DNA of 16,999 nucleotides from Kiritimatiellia bacterium (lineage in GTDB: Bacteria; Verrucomicrobiota; Kiritimatiellia; RFP12; UBA1067): the NCBI GenBank assembly GCA_017405115.1, contig JAFRBA010000233.1, forward strand, positions 1 through 16,999. Direction: 5' to 3'. Within the stretch, counting starts at the first letter, position 1. Each line of letters begins with the position of its first letter. The position numbers and the translations under genes are program-made. Of this stretch, positions 6,045-13,744 are shown one piece after another. Below the pieces are notes generated by a model. That model had not been told where the DNA came from and made no database searches. It worked only from the letters and a program-made list of their open reading frames with translations.

Positions 6045-7073
6045 TCACTTCTTGCAGACTCGGCGGTAGTTCTCGCCGATGGTGTCCCAAAGCTTCAGCG
6101 CGTCGGGCGCGCCGACGACGGTTCCATAGCCGCCGCGGTACGTCCACGCGGCGATGCGGTCGACGCCGGCCGCCTCCGCGATGTCCACCCACTTCGCTAC
6201 CTGCGACCAGTCCTTCGGCTGCTTGTAGTAGCCCATGAACCACCTCTCGGACTGCTTGCCGTACTTCTTCGCGATGGCGACGGTGCGCTCGGTGATGTCG
6301 CGGAAGAAGTCCTCGGGAAGCGCCCAGTTGATGATCGTCGTCGAGAACACGTCGAAGTAGGGACAGGCCCCGACCATGTCCCAGTTGTCGTAGCCGCGGT
6401 ACTCGGAGACGTAGTAGCCGTTCTGCGTCGCGTGAACGCAGCACGTGATCTCGATGTGCGGGTCGATCTCCTTCAGCGCCTTCGACGTGTCGGACAGGAC
6501 CACGAGCGCCTCGCGCCAGCGGAACTGCTTGACGTCGTTCGTCATGTACTTCGGCATCGGGTAGCCGTAGTAGTCCTCGAATCGCTTGCGGCAGACGGGG
6601 CAGTAACACGTCCAGTCGTCGGCGACGCCGCCCGTGATGGACGCGATGCCCTTCGGGAAGGCGTAGTGCGGCTCGTCCCAGAAAAAGCCGTCCGGCTTGC
6701 ACTCGCGGGCGAGCGTCGTGCAGAAGTTCTTGAAGTAGTCGCGGTACGAGTTCGTGTTGAAGCACGCATAGGGCAGCTTCTCGCCGGTCAAGGCAGAGAC
6801 CTGGCGGTTCTCCACGTTGTCCTGCAGGAACTTCGAGACCTGCTCGCCGCCGAAGTACTTGCCGTTGCCCCACGGGTCGATCAAGACCCGCAGTCCGAGT
6901 TCGTGGGCCTTCTCGACGATCTTCGGGATGTTCGGCCGCCAGAAGTCGAAGTCGAATTCGGTGACGGCGAGTATCACCTGCGTGACGCCGTGCGCCTTCA
7001 TCTCCCTGAAATCCGCCTCGGCGTGTTCGACGTAGTTAAGTCCGTAGTAGCTTATCGATGTTTGGGTTATCAT
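6045..7073 (-). CDS. TIM-barrel glycosidase-like protein of unknown substrate
   Basis: A 342-residue protein, apparently cytoplasmic, with no signal peptide. The pattern of alternating beta strands and helices (VTQVILAVTEFDF, LRVLIDPWGN, KPDGFFWDEP, IEITCCVHA, VDRIAAWTY) suggests a (beta/alpha)8 barrel like those of glycoside hydrolases. The acidic pair D133-E134 in FFWDEPHY ends a central strand, where catalytic acids usually sit. It is followed by a Cys-rich segment, C156-x-C158-x2-C161, in CYCPVCRKRFEDYYGYPMP, which looks like a small metal-binding or structural insert. I do not recall an exact family. It lies 75 bp behind the NagX-like gene, probably in the same operon, which suggests sugar metabolism. 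The start ATG at 7073 has no Shine-Dalgarno site because repeats run right up to it. Confidence 0.65.
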   Translation of the reverse strand: MITQTSISYYGLNYVEHAEADFREMKAHGVTQVILAVTEFDFDFWRPNIPKIVEKAHELGLRVLIDPWGNGKYFGGEQVSKFLQDNVENRQVSALTGEKLPYACFNTNSYRDYFKNFCTTLARECKPDGFFWDEPHYAFPKGIASITGGVADDWTCYCPVCRKRFEDYYGYPMPKYMTNDVKQFRWREALVVLSDTSKALKEIDPHIEITCCVHATQNGYYVSEYRGYDNWDMVGACPYFDVFSTTIINWALPEDFFRDITERTVAIAKKYGKQSERWFMGYYKQPKDWSQVAKWVDIAEAAGVDRIAAWTYRGGYGTVVGAPDALKLWDTIGENYRRVCKK

Positions 7074-7143
7074 AGTCGTTAGTTGTTAGTTGTTAGTGGT
7101 TAGTAGTTAGTGCGTAGTGCTTAGTGCTTGGTGCGTAGTGGGT
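7074..7143. repeat. Ten tandem heptamers filling the nagX-glycosidase gap
   Basis: Ten consecutive 7-bp units close to AGTNGTT/AGTGCKT (for example AGTTGTT twice at 7081-7094, AGTGCTT twice at 7116-7129) run from 7074 to 7143. They begin at the base next to the start codon of the downstream gene and end 5 bp from the stop codon of the upstream gene. Confidence 0.85.
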
Positions 7144-7148
7144 GGGGG

Positions 7149-8333
7149 CTAGACTTTGAGAAAGACCTTCTTCCTGTACAGGAACAGCAGCACGAGCCAG
7201 CATGCGGCGACGTATCCGCACGCAAGCACGAAATCGCCCCAGGCCTGGGGCAGGAGCGACGCTACGCCCCCGAGGAAGAACCGCGAGATACGCTTGAAGT
7301 CAACAAACCACTGCAGAACGTATATCGTTATCGCGTTCATGCCGATCACCGTGAAGAAGAACATGGCCCGCCTCCAGCCCTTCACGTCCGCAAGCCAGTA
7401 GAACGCGGCGAAGGCCGCGGTGGAATAGCTTCCCACGCACAGGATGAAGCTCGGTGACCAGAGCTTCTTGCAGAGCGGGGTGAATCGCGTCATGACCAGC
7501 CCGGCGACGAGGAGCCCCGCCGCGAACGCGAGCAGGTGCAGCGTCTTGCGCCCGCCGGAATGGCGGCCGGAGCGCACGATCTCCCCGGCAAACACGCCGA
7601 GCATCGCCGTGGCGGACGCGAAGAAGTTTGCATACAGTCCGCTGGGCTCGCAGAGGCTAGGCACCCACTTGCCGTCGATGTGCGCCCCCTGGTAGAGCAC
7701 CCCGGGCATGGTCATGCGGTCAAGCCAGCCGATGAAGTTGCCCTCGACGGAGAACGACGACGCCCCGGGGTGGTCTGGCGCCACCACCACGTTGAGGAGG
7801 ACGGCGTATCCGACGACCAGCGCCGCGCAGATCGCGATGCGCGCGGCGCGACGGAAGTGCACGTAGCACAGCGCCGCGATCATCCAGCCTATGCCTATCT
7901 TGCCCAGCACGCTGCCGTAGCGGAGCCTGGCGAACCCGACGGTCAGCAGGCCGTTGCACACCCAGCCGAGGACTACGAGAAGCGCCGCGCGCCTGAATAT
8001 CCCGAGGTACACATCCAGGCGCGAGCGCCCGTTCTCGACCTGCTTCGCGAAGGAGAACGGGAACGTCATCCCGGAGATGAAGAGAAAAGTGGGGAATATC
8101 ATGTCGTAGAACGTAAGGCCGAACCACTGAGGATGGGTCATCTGGGCGGCAAGCCACCCTCCGCCTTCGCCGTAGATGCACTTGCCGAGGGCAATGAGCG
8201 CAGAGGCGAGGCCCATGATCATCACCATGTCAAATCCGCGGAACGCGTCTATCGACACGAGACGCCCCGCGCATGCCCTGGTGTCGGCCGGGATCACTTG
8301 TCGCCCCTTCTTCCCTTTTACTTTGCATAGCAC
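7149..8333 (-). CDS. nagX: NagX-like multi-pass membrane acyltransferase (DUF5009 / heparan-alpha-glucosaminide N-acetyltransferase type)
   Basis: A 394-residue integral membrane protein with around ten hydrophobic segments. The N-terminal signature RLVSIDAFRGFDMVMIMG (24-41) and FYDMIFPTFLFISGMTFPFSF, a little further on, match the family that includes bacterial NagX and human HGSNAT, which acetylates glucosamine ends using acetyl-CoA from across the membrane. A role in amino-sugar or glycan use is likely. The substrate is not shown. The start is taken as GTG at 8333, exactly 8 nt after the TACAAT box, which predicts a leaderless mRNA starting at or next to this codon. A nearby ATG (8328) is out of frame. 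The gene is followed by a heptamer array and then the glycosidase-like gene. Confidence 0.85.
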   Translation of the reverse strand: MLCKVKGKKGRQVIPADTRACAGRLVSIDAFRGFDMVMIMGLASALIALGKCIYGEGGGWLAAQMTHPQWFGLTFYDMIFPTFLFISGMTFPFSFAKQVENGRSRLDVYLGIFRRAALLVVLGWVCNGLLTVGFARLRYGSVLGKIGIGWMIAALCYVHFRRAARIAICAALVVGYAVLLNVVVAPDHPGASSFSVEGNFIGWLDRMTMPGVLYQGAHIDGKWVPSLCEPSGLYANFFASATAMLGVFAGEIVRSGRHSGGRKTLHLLAFAAGLLVAGLVMTRFTPLCKKLWSPSFILCVGSYSTAAFAAFYWLADVKGWRRAMFFFTVIGMNAITIYVLQWFVDFKRISRFFLGGVASLLPQAWGDFVLACGYVAACWLVLLFLYRKKVFLKV

Positions 8334-8340
8334 GGCGGGT

Positions 8341-8369
8341 ATTGTATCAGAACCGGCCCAAGTCTACAA
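8341..8369 (-). promoter_or_regulatory. Promoter of the nagX-like gene
   Basis: On the minus strand TTGTAG (8364-8369), a 17-bp spacer, then TGA-TACAAT (-10 at 8341-8346). The predicted start falls at 8334, next to the GTG codon at 8333. Confidence 0.55.
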
Positions 8370-8387
8370 GGGGGGAATGTTCACCTT

Positions 8388-8462
8388 TTATCCATCGCAG
8401 AGGAATTTCTTGTCTGTCACCCGACTACTGCTCCAAATTCTTCTAAGTTCACCAATATACAT
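8388..8462 (-). CDS. Possible 24-residue small protein behind ycjF
   Basis: Shortly after the ycjF stop the minus strand has AAGGAG, six bases, then ATG and 24 codons before TAA: MYIGELRRIWSSS then RVTDKKFLCDG. The ribosome site and spacing are better than for many real genes here, and it would be the last cistron of the ycjXF operon. There is no known relative and the length is short, so it could be chance. The rest of the 8334-8482 gap holds only the nagX promoter. Confidence 0.25.
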   Translation of the reverse strand: MYIGELRRIWSSSRVTDKKFLCDG

Positions 8463-8482
8463 TTTCATCTCCTTACTTGTTG

Positions 8483-9688
8483 TCAATCTGAAACGAGCGG
8501 TTCAAAAGCGGCGACGGCCTTGCGCCCCATTCTAATGGCGAAATAGGCGTTGACGCCGCCTTCGACAATTTTCCCGGCAAACTTTGCCACAAACGGCATT
8601 GACTGCGCCACTGTTCCGGACCAATCGCTGTCCAGCCACCCCAGATCCGTCAATGAGTCCTTTACGGGTTCTTTCAAATGCTCCCCAATGGCATTGGCAG
8701 CCATCTCGCTGATTTGTCCCAGCTCGCCGGAAATGTAGATGTTCAGAAACCATCTGAATACGAGCCGGAACGCCGCACTCCTGTCCACTCTCCGATTGTA
8801 TAGTTTAGCCAAGGCGGCGACCATCAGGGTAGAATTGAGAAAAACGCAGATGATGTCTACAAACTTCCAGGGGCTTGCCGCCGTCTTCAATCCAATCAAC
8901 TTGCTATAGTGACCGATAATCTTGTTGGCCCTCGATCTCTGCAGTCCAGTGAAATGATTGAAATCGTCAAGCCACCCCACTTCATCGGAATAGTGCGCCT
9001 TCTTCTTGCCGCGCATCCGATCCAAGCGACTGACGACGTCTTCTTTCTGCGCATCTTCAAATCCAGCCGACTCGGCGTACTCGGAAGATTCGGGAAGTTC
9101 ATCAATGTAGCCGTGCAACAACCTGTCCTTGAGCTCGTAGCTTTTCCCGCCCGATTTGCGGATCTGTGGAAATGACGGCAGCCTGCGAAACAGGAGAAAC
9201 ACGCGACACGAAACAAACAACAACAATGCGAATGGGATCAGGACAAGACCACCTGTCACATAGAATCGCCAGTCATGAAAGCTGAAACGGAATACATATG
9301 AAACCAATGGGAGAAGCTGACAGCTAACCCAGAAGGCAAAGGCGGCAATGATCGTCCATATGGCAATCGGAATGAATACTGATTGCTTTGGGGCACTTGT
9401 ATCCTTCCCATTTCCGCCATGAGGTTCATCCGGCTTGCGGACATCTTGATCTCGATCAACATGCACTTTTCGCAATGCGGGAAGTCTCGGTTGCGGATCC
9501 GAACCTCTTGCGCGCGTTGAATACATTTCGACTTCAGCTGGAGGTTTCATCGTGTTTCCGTCGGCAACACGTACTTCCGAAGTTGCCTGTTCGTCATCGG
9601 AAAGGACTGATTCTATGCGAATCTTCCTCAAGGGGGGCAATGGCGTGGTTCTGTCTTGCTCGTATGACATTGCTCCGGACTCCCTCAT
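8483..9688 (-). CDS. ycjF: YcjF-like inner membrane protein (DUF697)
   Basis: A 401-residue protein with the YcjF plan. A polar N-terminus of about 100 residues precedes two membrane helices (about 104-133 and 141-167), then a soluble part and a C-terminal DUF697 region. Its last residues, YFAIRMGRKAVAAFEPL, match the LTARLGIKAMELCRPL ending I recall from E. coli YcjF. The segment YNRRVDRSAAFRLVFRWFLNIYISGELGQISE also follows that family. Its start overlaps the ycjX stop as ATGA; an alternative start at 9670 has GGAG close by. In E. coli ycjX-ycjF lie beside the psp phage-shock genes and respond to envelope stress. The exact function is unknown. The N-terminus carries a short motif twice, LPPLRKIRIE (18-27) and LPALRKVHVD (69-78), perhaps a docking site. 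Confidence 0.82.
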   Translation of the reverse strand: MRESGAMSYEQDRTTPLPPLRKIRIESVLSDDEQATSEVRVADGNTMKPPAEVEMYSTRARGSDPQPRLPALRKVHVDRDQDVRKPDEPHGGNGKDTSAPKQSVFIPIAIWTIIAAFAFWVSCQLLPLVSYVFRFSFHDWRFYVTGGLVLIPFALLLFVSCRVFLLFRRLPSFPQIRKSGGKSYELKDRLLHGYIDELPESSEYAESAGFEDAQKEDVVSRLDRMRGKKKAHYSDEVGWLDDFNHFTGLQRSRANKIIGHYSKLIGLKTAASPWKFVDIICVFLNSTLMVAALAKLYNRRVDRSAAFRLVFRWFLNIYISGELGQISEMAANAIGEHLKEPVKDSLTDLGWLDSDWSGTVAQSMPFVAKFAGKIVEGGVNAYFAIRMGRKAVAAFEPLVSD

Positions 9689-11112
9689 TGTAAAGACAGC
9701 AACCGCATGACAAGAGATTCCAAGCCAAGTTGACTTGGAGGCCTGTCCAGCTTCTTATCGAATTTTGGGAACGTTGGACGGAAGTCGTAATCCTCGCGAC
9801 ACGAATTCCACTCGTCTTCCTCTGGCCAGTCCATCGGCACGTCATGAACTTCGTATGTTGTCTCGACAACGCTTTTTCCGTCATCATCCTTGACTCGCGC
9901 CGTCAACGCTCTTTCCTTGTCGTGGTTCTCTGAAGTCTTTACGCTCGCACATGAGAGAACCTCCATTTGATTGGCGGGAAGTCCCAAATCCGACAAAGCG
10001 GGTTTTAGCATCCTGTTTGCAAGCTCCTTCATGCGAGAGCGATTCGCCTCTCCGACAGCCGTGTCGGCCTTCGTCGCAACGACATAGACGCCATCGGCGT
10101 GCGTACGGACAAGCGCCCCCATAAAACGCTGGACGCCTTTCAGGAGGGGGCTGTCAGAATATGTGCGGCGGAACATCCTTAAGGCCTGACCTGCAAAGCT
10201 CTGTTCTGCATTGTACTGTTCCGGCCCATTGCGAAGTAGTGATAGAACGTCGACGAGATAGACCGCCTTGTTGACATGAAACAGCCATTCGGAGATCGGA
10301 TTGACGATGCGGGACCTGTACTTCCCATAGGCCTTCTTGAATGCTTTTACTATGGCGCGTTGCTCTGACGATTTGCCATTGAAGTACGAACGTGGCAAGG
10401 GCGCGAACTGGCTGTCCTCGTCCACCCCGATGCAAGTGGATTCGATGTTCTTCCGATAGGCACTCAAGGGCTCACCGTCTTTATACTTGAACTCCCCGTT
10501 CATGTCGAGCTTGAGAACCGATGGCGTTATCGTCAAGATCCATTTCTCAAACTGCTTGGAAACGCAGTCTTTGTAGGCGGACAGGATGGCATCCCTATCG
10601 TTCTCGGACTCGATGCGCTGGACATACTCGGAGTAATACGGCGAGATGCCTTCGACTCCGCAGAACCTGTCCTCCATCCACTCGCACCATTCGCGGAACG
10701 AACGGCCAACCATTGAAAGGTCCGCAACCCGTTCGCCTGGCAAATCCAGCAATTCTAGGATAACCGTTCTGCGCTTCGTCTTTTTCCCAACCGTCTTCTC
10801 AAGGCGCAGTTTCAGCCTAACAACGGACAGGGATCTCGTGTTGTCGGGCCATTCTCCCCGACTCAACTGCTCACGGGCCTTGGCATATTGGAATGAGGGC
10901 ATGCCGCCTGTATTCCCGCCATCGCATTCGAGATTGGTGACAGACCATCCCTTAAGGTCAAGCCGTTTCTTATCGTGGTTGCGCAGGTGATTCGTCAGCG
11001 CAGTCAGGAACACGGTCTTGCCGCTGCCCTTTGTTCCAATCACTGCAACACGAATATGCTCGCGTCCGGTGAGGCCTTGCGTTACGAGGCTGTAGATGCT
11101 TTTGTCTAACAT
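9685..11112 (-). CDS. ycjX: YcjX-like GTPase (DUF463)
   Basis: A 475-residue P-loop protein colinear with E. coli YcjX. The Walker A motif GTKGSGKT is at 26-33 in VAVIGTKGSGKTVFLTALTNHL. A switch-like LLDLPGERVADL follows, then YLVDVLSLLRNGPEQYN and the TKAD nucleotide specificity motif in VVATKADTA, all in the order known from YcjX. The C-terminal FRPTFPKFDKKLD also corresponds to the family ending. YcjX is a stress-linked GTP-binding protein working with membrane protein YcjF, encoded next. The start is ATG 11112 with AGGAG at 11117-11121 and an extended -10 at 11142-11147; the open frame further upstream (to 11172) crosses the promoter and is not used. No psp genes are visible in this window. 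The pair is best known from Proteobacteria. Confidence 0.88.
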   Translation of the reverse strand: MLDKSIYSLVTQGLTGREHIRVAVIGTKGSGKTVFLTALTNHLRNHDKKRLDLKGWSVTNLECDGGNTGGMPSFQYAKAREQLSRGEWPDNTRSLSVVRLKLRLEKTVGKKTKRRTVILELLDLPGERVADLSMVGRSFREWCEWMEDRFCGVEGISPYYSEYVQRIESENDRDAILSAYKDCVSKQFEKWILTITPSVLKLDMNGEFKYKDGEPLSAYRKNIESTCIGVDEDSQFAPLPRSYFNGKSSEQRAIVKAFKKAYGKYRSRIVNPISEWLFHVNKAVYLVDVLSLLRNGPEQYNAEQSFAGQALRMFRRTYSDSPLLKGVQRFMGALVRTHADGVYVVATKADTAVGEANRSRMKELANRMLKPALSDLGLPANQMEVLSCASVKTSENHDKERALTARVKDDDGKSVVETTYEVHDVPMDWPEEDEWNSCREDYDFRPTFPKFDKKLDRPPSQLGLESLVMRLLSLQ

Positions 11113-11141
11113 GGTTCTCCTTTTAAGGAATGACATTGTGT

Positions 11142-11170
11142 ATTGTACCAAAAAACGGACGCTGTGCAAC
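11142..11170 (-). promoter_or_regulatory. Promoter of ycjXF
   Basis: On the minus strand TTGCAC, a 16-bp spacer, then TGG-TACAAT (-10 at 11142-11147). The predicted start is about 11135, 23 nt before ATG. A second extended -10, TGA-TATAAT, lies farther up at 11237-11242. Confidence 0.6.
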
Positions 11171-11226
11171 AACGGGTGAATCTGATCTCATCTGCCAATT
11201 GGAAACGCAAATATTCATATTTCAGC

Positions 11227-11265
11227 CGAATCGGTGATTATATCATATTCCCGACGAATCGGTGA
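11227..11265. repeat. Direct repeat CGAATCGGTGA beside a second ycjX promoter candidate
   Basis: CGAATCGGTGA occurs at 11227-11237 and 11255-11265, 28 bp apart. Between the copies is the minus-strand extended -10 TGA-TATAAT (11237-11242). The copies could be sites for a regulator acting on a distal ycjX promoter. The rest of the 11113-11365 gap holds no gene. Confidence 0.4.
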
Positions 11266-11365
11266 CTTTCCACTCCTGTCTGCTTTCAAACGGAACTTTC
11301 TCTATTTCTTTTTGAAAATAGGGACCATTGTCTCTAAAATCATTCTGGGGCTTCTCGGAGGTCGG

Positions 11366-11431
11366 CTACCGCACGGTCATCAGCTCGTCCCACCTCGTCG
11401 TGGGGCGGGAGGAGAGCTTCTGCCGCTTCAT
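11366..11431 (-). CDS. Conserved 21-residue small ORF, copy A (behind the flavodoxin gene)
   Basis: The ORF runs ATG to TAG on the minus strand, 20 nt after the flavodoxin stop. It reads MKRQKLSSRPTTRW then DELMTVR. A second copy (14663-14728) differs at only one residue (S8 here, R8 there), although the DNA differs at several third positions and the stop codon is TAG here and TGA there. Both share AGGTCGTGGCAYATG before the ORF, which includes a weak ribosome site. Third positions on the two strands coincide, so the substitution pattern alone does not prove which strand codes. The conserved end exactly at two different stop codons favours this strand. No known family. Confidence 0.4.
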   Translation of the reverse strand: MKRQKLSSRPTTRWDELMTVR

Positions 11432-11443
11432 GTGCCACGACCT
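11374..11443. repeat. 71-bp dispersed element, copy A
   Basis: This stretch matches 14671-14740 at 63 of 70 positions without gaps (one further matching base at 11373/14670). It contains a conserved small hairpin, CCCAC-CTCGTC-GTGGG. Similarity stops on both sides, so it is a discrete unit placed behind two unrelated genes. Confidence 0.85.
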
Positions 11444-11451
11444 TGCGCTTT

Positions 11452-11991
11452 TCACTTCACTTTTATTCCGAGCTTGTGTGCGGCAGCCATGAACTTCGTG
11501 TCCTTGACAGTGCCTTTCTCATAGACGCCGCTGGCGCAGACCATGCCGCACTCCTTGCTACCTTCGTAGCAGGCGAGAAAACCGCGCAACGCGGCAAGTG
11601 AGCCGTCGAACATCTTACGGTTCGTATCAGCCATCGTGAGGAGAAAATAGAACTTCTTGTTTGTGAGGTTCGGATAGACTACCACCGTGCGGTCGAAGAG
11701 CGCCTTCAGCTGCGCCGAGATCGAATAGAAGTAAACGGGCGAGGCGAGAACGATCACATCCGCCGCCATCATCTTGTCGATGACTTTTTGCGCATCGTCC
11801 TTGATCGCGCACTTACCGGTCTTCTGGCAGGCGTAGCAGCCGGTGCAGTAGCCGATCTTCTTGTCGGCGATGCGAATCTTTTCGACCTTGTTTCCAGCCT
11901 CCTTCGCCCCCGCCGCGAACTCGTCGCAGAGGATGTCGGAGTTCCCGCCCTTGCGCGGTGTGGAGGATATGATCAATACGTTCTTGTTCAT
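11452..11991 (-). CDS. Flavodoxin-family NAD(P)H-dependent oxidoreductase with Cys cluster
   Basis: A 179-residue flavoprotein of the NADPH-dependent FMN reductase/flavodoxin type. The N-terminal strand MNKNVLIISSTPRKGGNS (1-18) ends in the SxxxxGNS loop that holds the FMN phosphate. SPVYFYSISAQLKALFDR (84-101) is the second typical FMN contact. A cysteine group, C49-x2-C52-x2-C55-x5-C61, lies near residues 49-61, as in many anaerobe members (related to iron-sulfur flavoproteins, though clusters are not certain here). It likely reduces quinones, aromatics or other electrophiles. It starts 14 nt after the acetyltransferase stop with AAAGGA before ATG, and is the third gene of the LysR-divergent operon. 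The hydrolase/acetyltransferase/flavodoxin mix is common beside LysR genes in gut bacteria. Confidence 0.88.
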   Translation of the reverse strand: MNKNVLIISSTPRKGGNSDILCDEFAAGAKEAGNKVEKIRIADKKIGYCTGCYACQKTGKCAIKDDAQKVIDKMMAADVIVLASPVYFYSISAQLKALFDRTVVVYPNLTNKKFYFLLTMADTNRKMFDGSLAALRGFLACYEGSKECGMVCASGVYEKGTVKDTKFMAAAHKLGIKVK

Positions 11992-12005
11992 GGTTGTTTC
12001 CTTTC

Positions 12006-12569
12006 TCAGATTTGTTTGATGATTTTTGCCGGAACTCCGGCGACGACCGTCCTCGGCGGGACATCCTTTGTGACAACCGCTCCCGCGCCGACAATCGCTC
12101 CTTCGCCAATGGTCACGCCGGGGCAGATTGTCACTCTTGCGCCAAGCCATACCTTGTTGCCGATGACGACTTGCTTTGCGAACATGCCGCCGCGCTTGTC
12201 GGGATCGGGATCGTGGTTGAGCGTCGCAATGATCGTCTGCGGGCCTATCAGCACATCGTCGTCGATGGTGATGCCGCCCTGATCCTGGAACTGGCAACCG
12301 GCGTTGATAAACACGCGCTTGCCGATCTTCGTGTTCTTCCCGCAATCCGTATGGAACGGCGGGAACATCGCAAAGGTCTCGTCGATCTCGCTCGCCGTCA
12401 ACTTTGACATCAACGTGCGCACCTCTTCCGGCGTATGGTACGAGCCGTTAAGTTCGGCTGTGATCTTCAGCGCCTCCTGCGAAAACGCATGGAACGCGAG
12501 GTGAAGTTCACTCCCCGCTGGAATGTACTTGGCTTCCGCCATCGCCTTTCTGAATTCATCGACCTTCAT
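12006..12569 (-). CDS. LacA/Maa-type sugar O-acetyltransferase (left-handed beta-helix)
   Basis: A 187-residue hexapeptide-repeat acetyltransferase. The N-terminal ~60 residues form a helical cap and the rest is a left-handed beta-helix with typical hexads ([19 protein letters not shown], then [17 protein letters not shown]). The catalytic histidine is likely H119 in ATLNHD, in the place of H115 of LacA, and the closing [11 protein letters not shown] is typical for the family. Such enzymes move acetyl from acetyl-CoA to a sugar hydroxyl; the acceptor is unknown. The start is ATG 12569, overlapping the hydrolase stop as ATGA, so the two are probably translated together. Longer upstream frames run through the hydrolase gene and are artefacts. 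Active as a trimer in known relatives. Confidence 0.87.
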   Translation of the reverse strand: MKVDEFRKAMAEAKYIPAGSELHLAFHAFSQEALKITAELNGSYHTPEEVRTLMSKLTASEIDETFAMFPPFHTDCGKNTKIGKRVFINAGCQFQDQGGITIDDDVLIGPQTIIATLNHDPDPDKRGGMFAKQVVIGNKVWLGARVTICPGVTIGEGAIVGAGAVVTKDVPPRTVVAGVPAKIIKQI

Positions 12570-13600
12570 CTGAGATGCTTGCTGTAGAACGCCGTGATCC
12601 GGTCGAACGGAATCACGTCCATCTTGTCGTAGAGGTCGCAGTGCGACGCTCCGGGGACAATGACGAGCTCCTTGTTGTCGCCTTTGAGAAGCTTGAAAGC
12701 GTCTTCGCCGAAGTAGCGGCTGTGCGCCTTTTCGCCATGGACGACCATCACCGCGCTCTCTATTTCGCTCGCGTATGCAAGCAGTTTCGCGTTTATGAAC
12801 GAGAGAAACGACGTCTTGTTCCATCCACCGTTCGAGTTGAGCGACCGCCTGTGGTAGCCGCGAGGCGTCTTGTAGTGGTCGTAGTAGTCCTTGACGAACT
12901 GCGGCGCGTCGGCGGGGAGCGGATCGACCACGCCGCCGCCAAGCTCATACGTGCCGGACTTGAAGTCCTTTATGCGCTGCGCGTTCATCGTCACCTTCTT
13001 CGCCTTGCGCGCTGCAGGCGAATCCTCCTTGTCGAAGTAGCCGTTCGCGGTCACGCGAGTCATGTCGTACATGGTCGAGGCCACTGTCGCCTTAACGCGG
13101 GTATCGACCGCCGCTGCGTTGATGGCGAGTCCGCCCCAACCGCAGATGCCGAGGATACCAATCCTCTCCGCGTCCACGTCGTCGCGGGAGATGAGATAGT
13201 CCACCGCCGCCTGGAAGTCCTCTGTGTTGATGTCGGGCGATGCCACGTAGCGCGGCTCTCCGCCCGATTCGCCCGTGAACGACGGGTCGAAGGCGATTGT
13301 CAGGAAGCCTCGCTCCGCGAGCGTCTGAGCATAGATGCCGCTCGACTGCTCCTTGACCGCGCCGAACGGGCCGGACACCGCGATGGCCGGAAGCTTGCCA
13401 TTCGCCGCCTTCGGCTTGTACACATCCGCCGCGAGCGTGATGCCAAAGCGGTTGCGGAACGTCGCCTTGCAGTGTTCGACCTTGTCGGACTTCGGGAATA
13501 TCTTGTCCCATTCCCGTGTGAGCGGCAAAACCGCATCCCCAGCGCCAGCCGTGCAGACGCCTCCCGCGACCAGTGTCGCCATTGCCAGTTCTTTCATCAT
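12566..13600 (-). CDS. Exported alpha/beta hydrolase of the YcjY/dienelactone-hydrolase-like group
   Basis: A 344-residue alpha/beta hydrolase with a probable signal peptide ([21 protein letters not shown]). The nucleophile elbow is [12 protein letters not shown], placing a cysteine where most hydrolases have serine, as in dienelactone hydrolase and relatives. [14 protein letters not shown] and the likely catalytic histidine in GASHCDLYD follow near the C-terminus, a set I recall from YcjY-like proteins. The substrate is unknown. The start is ATG 13600, with AGGAG 7 nt before it (13608-13612); the open frame beyond crosses the promoter. It leads the operon with the acetyltransferase and flavodoxin, divergent from the LysR gene, which probably controls it. 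Confidence 0.85.
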   Translation of the reverse strand: MMKELAMATLVAGGVCTAGAGDAVLPLTREWDKIFPKSDKVEHCKATFRNRFGITLAADVYKPKAANGKLPAIAVSGPFGAVKEQSSGIYAQTLAERGFLTIAFDPSFTGESGGEPRYVASPDINTEDFQAAVDYLISRDDVDAERIGILGICGWGGLAINAAAVDTRVKATVASTMYDMTRVTANGYFDKEDSPAARKAKKVTMNAQRIKDFKSGTYELGGGVVDPLPADAPQFVKDYYDHYKTPRGYHRRSLNSNGGWNKTSFLSFINAKLLAYASEIESAVMVVHGEKAHSRYFGEDAFKLLKGDNKELVIVPGASHCDLYDKMDVIPFDRITAFYSKHLR

Positions 13601-13652
13601 TTCGTTTCTCCTTTTGAGTTGTCCTGTTGAGTTGAAAAAAGAAAACGCGGAC

Positions 13653-13681
13653 ATTGTAGCCCATCGCGTGAGAAATAACAA
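13653..13681 (-). promoter_or_regulatory. Promoter of the hydrolase-acetyltransferase-flavodoxin operon
   Basis: On the minus strand TTGTTA (13676-13681), 17 bp, TACAAT (13653-13658). The predicted start is near 13646, 46 nt before ATG. Confidence 0.6.
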
Positions 13682-13682
13682 A

Positions 13683-13698
13683 TACATATTTTCTATGT
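13683..13698. promoter_or_regulatory. Candidate LysR operator (T-N11-A, inverted repeat)
   Basis: ACATA (13684-13688) and TATGT (13694-13698) form a perfect inverted repeat with a 5-bp centre, containing T-N11-A from 13683 to 13695. It lies just before the -35 of the hydrolase operon (centre about -45) and between the two divergent starts, as expected for a LysR activator site. Confidence 0.45.
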
Positions 13699-13708
13699 GA
13701 ACCCATAA

Positions 13709-13737
13709 TTGATGCTTATGCCGTATTGTGGTATAAT
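13709..13737 (+). promoter_or_regulatory. Promoter of the LysR gene
   Basis: TTGATG (13709-13714), 17 bp, then TATAAT (13732-13737) preceded by TGG. The predicted start coincides with the ATG at 13745, so the mRNA is probably leaderless. Confidence 0.65.
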
Positions 13738-13744
13738 GTCGCGC

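Noticed and set aside
7074..7143. CRISPR-like array
   Set aside because: Units are 7 bp with no spacers and no cas genes nearby; it is a tandem repeat.
8378..8535. Plus-strand hydrophobic ORF (MFTFYPSQRN start)
   Set aside because: Overlaps the end of ycjF in antisense, ribosome site is too close to ATG, and no promoter is seen.
11302..11321. Rho-independent terminator for the flavodoxin operon
   Set aside because: CTATTT/AAATAG stem is only 6 A/T-rich pairs with an 8-base loop; too weak to claim.
11374..11460. Plus-strand reading of the 71-bp element (TVISSSHLVVGR)
   Set aside because: No start codon or ribosome site; similarity ends right past the minus-strand stop codons, which fits the minus-strand peptide better.
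12570..12824. N-terminal extension of the acetyltransferase
   Set aside because: Frame is a shadow of the hydrolase gene; the ATGA overlap gives the natural start.
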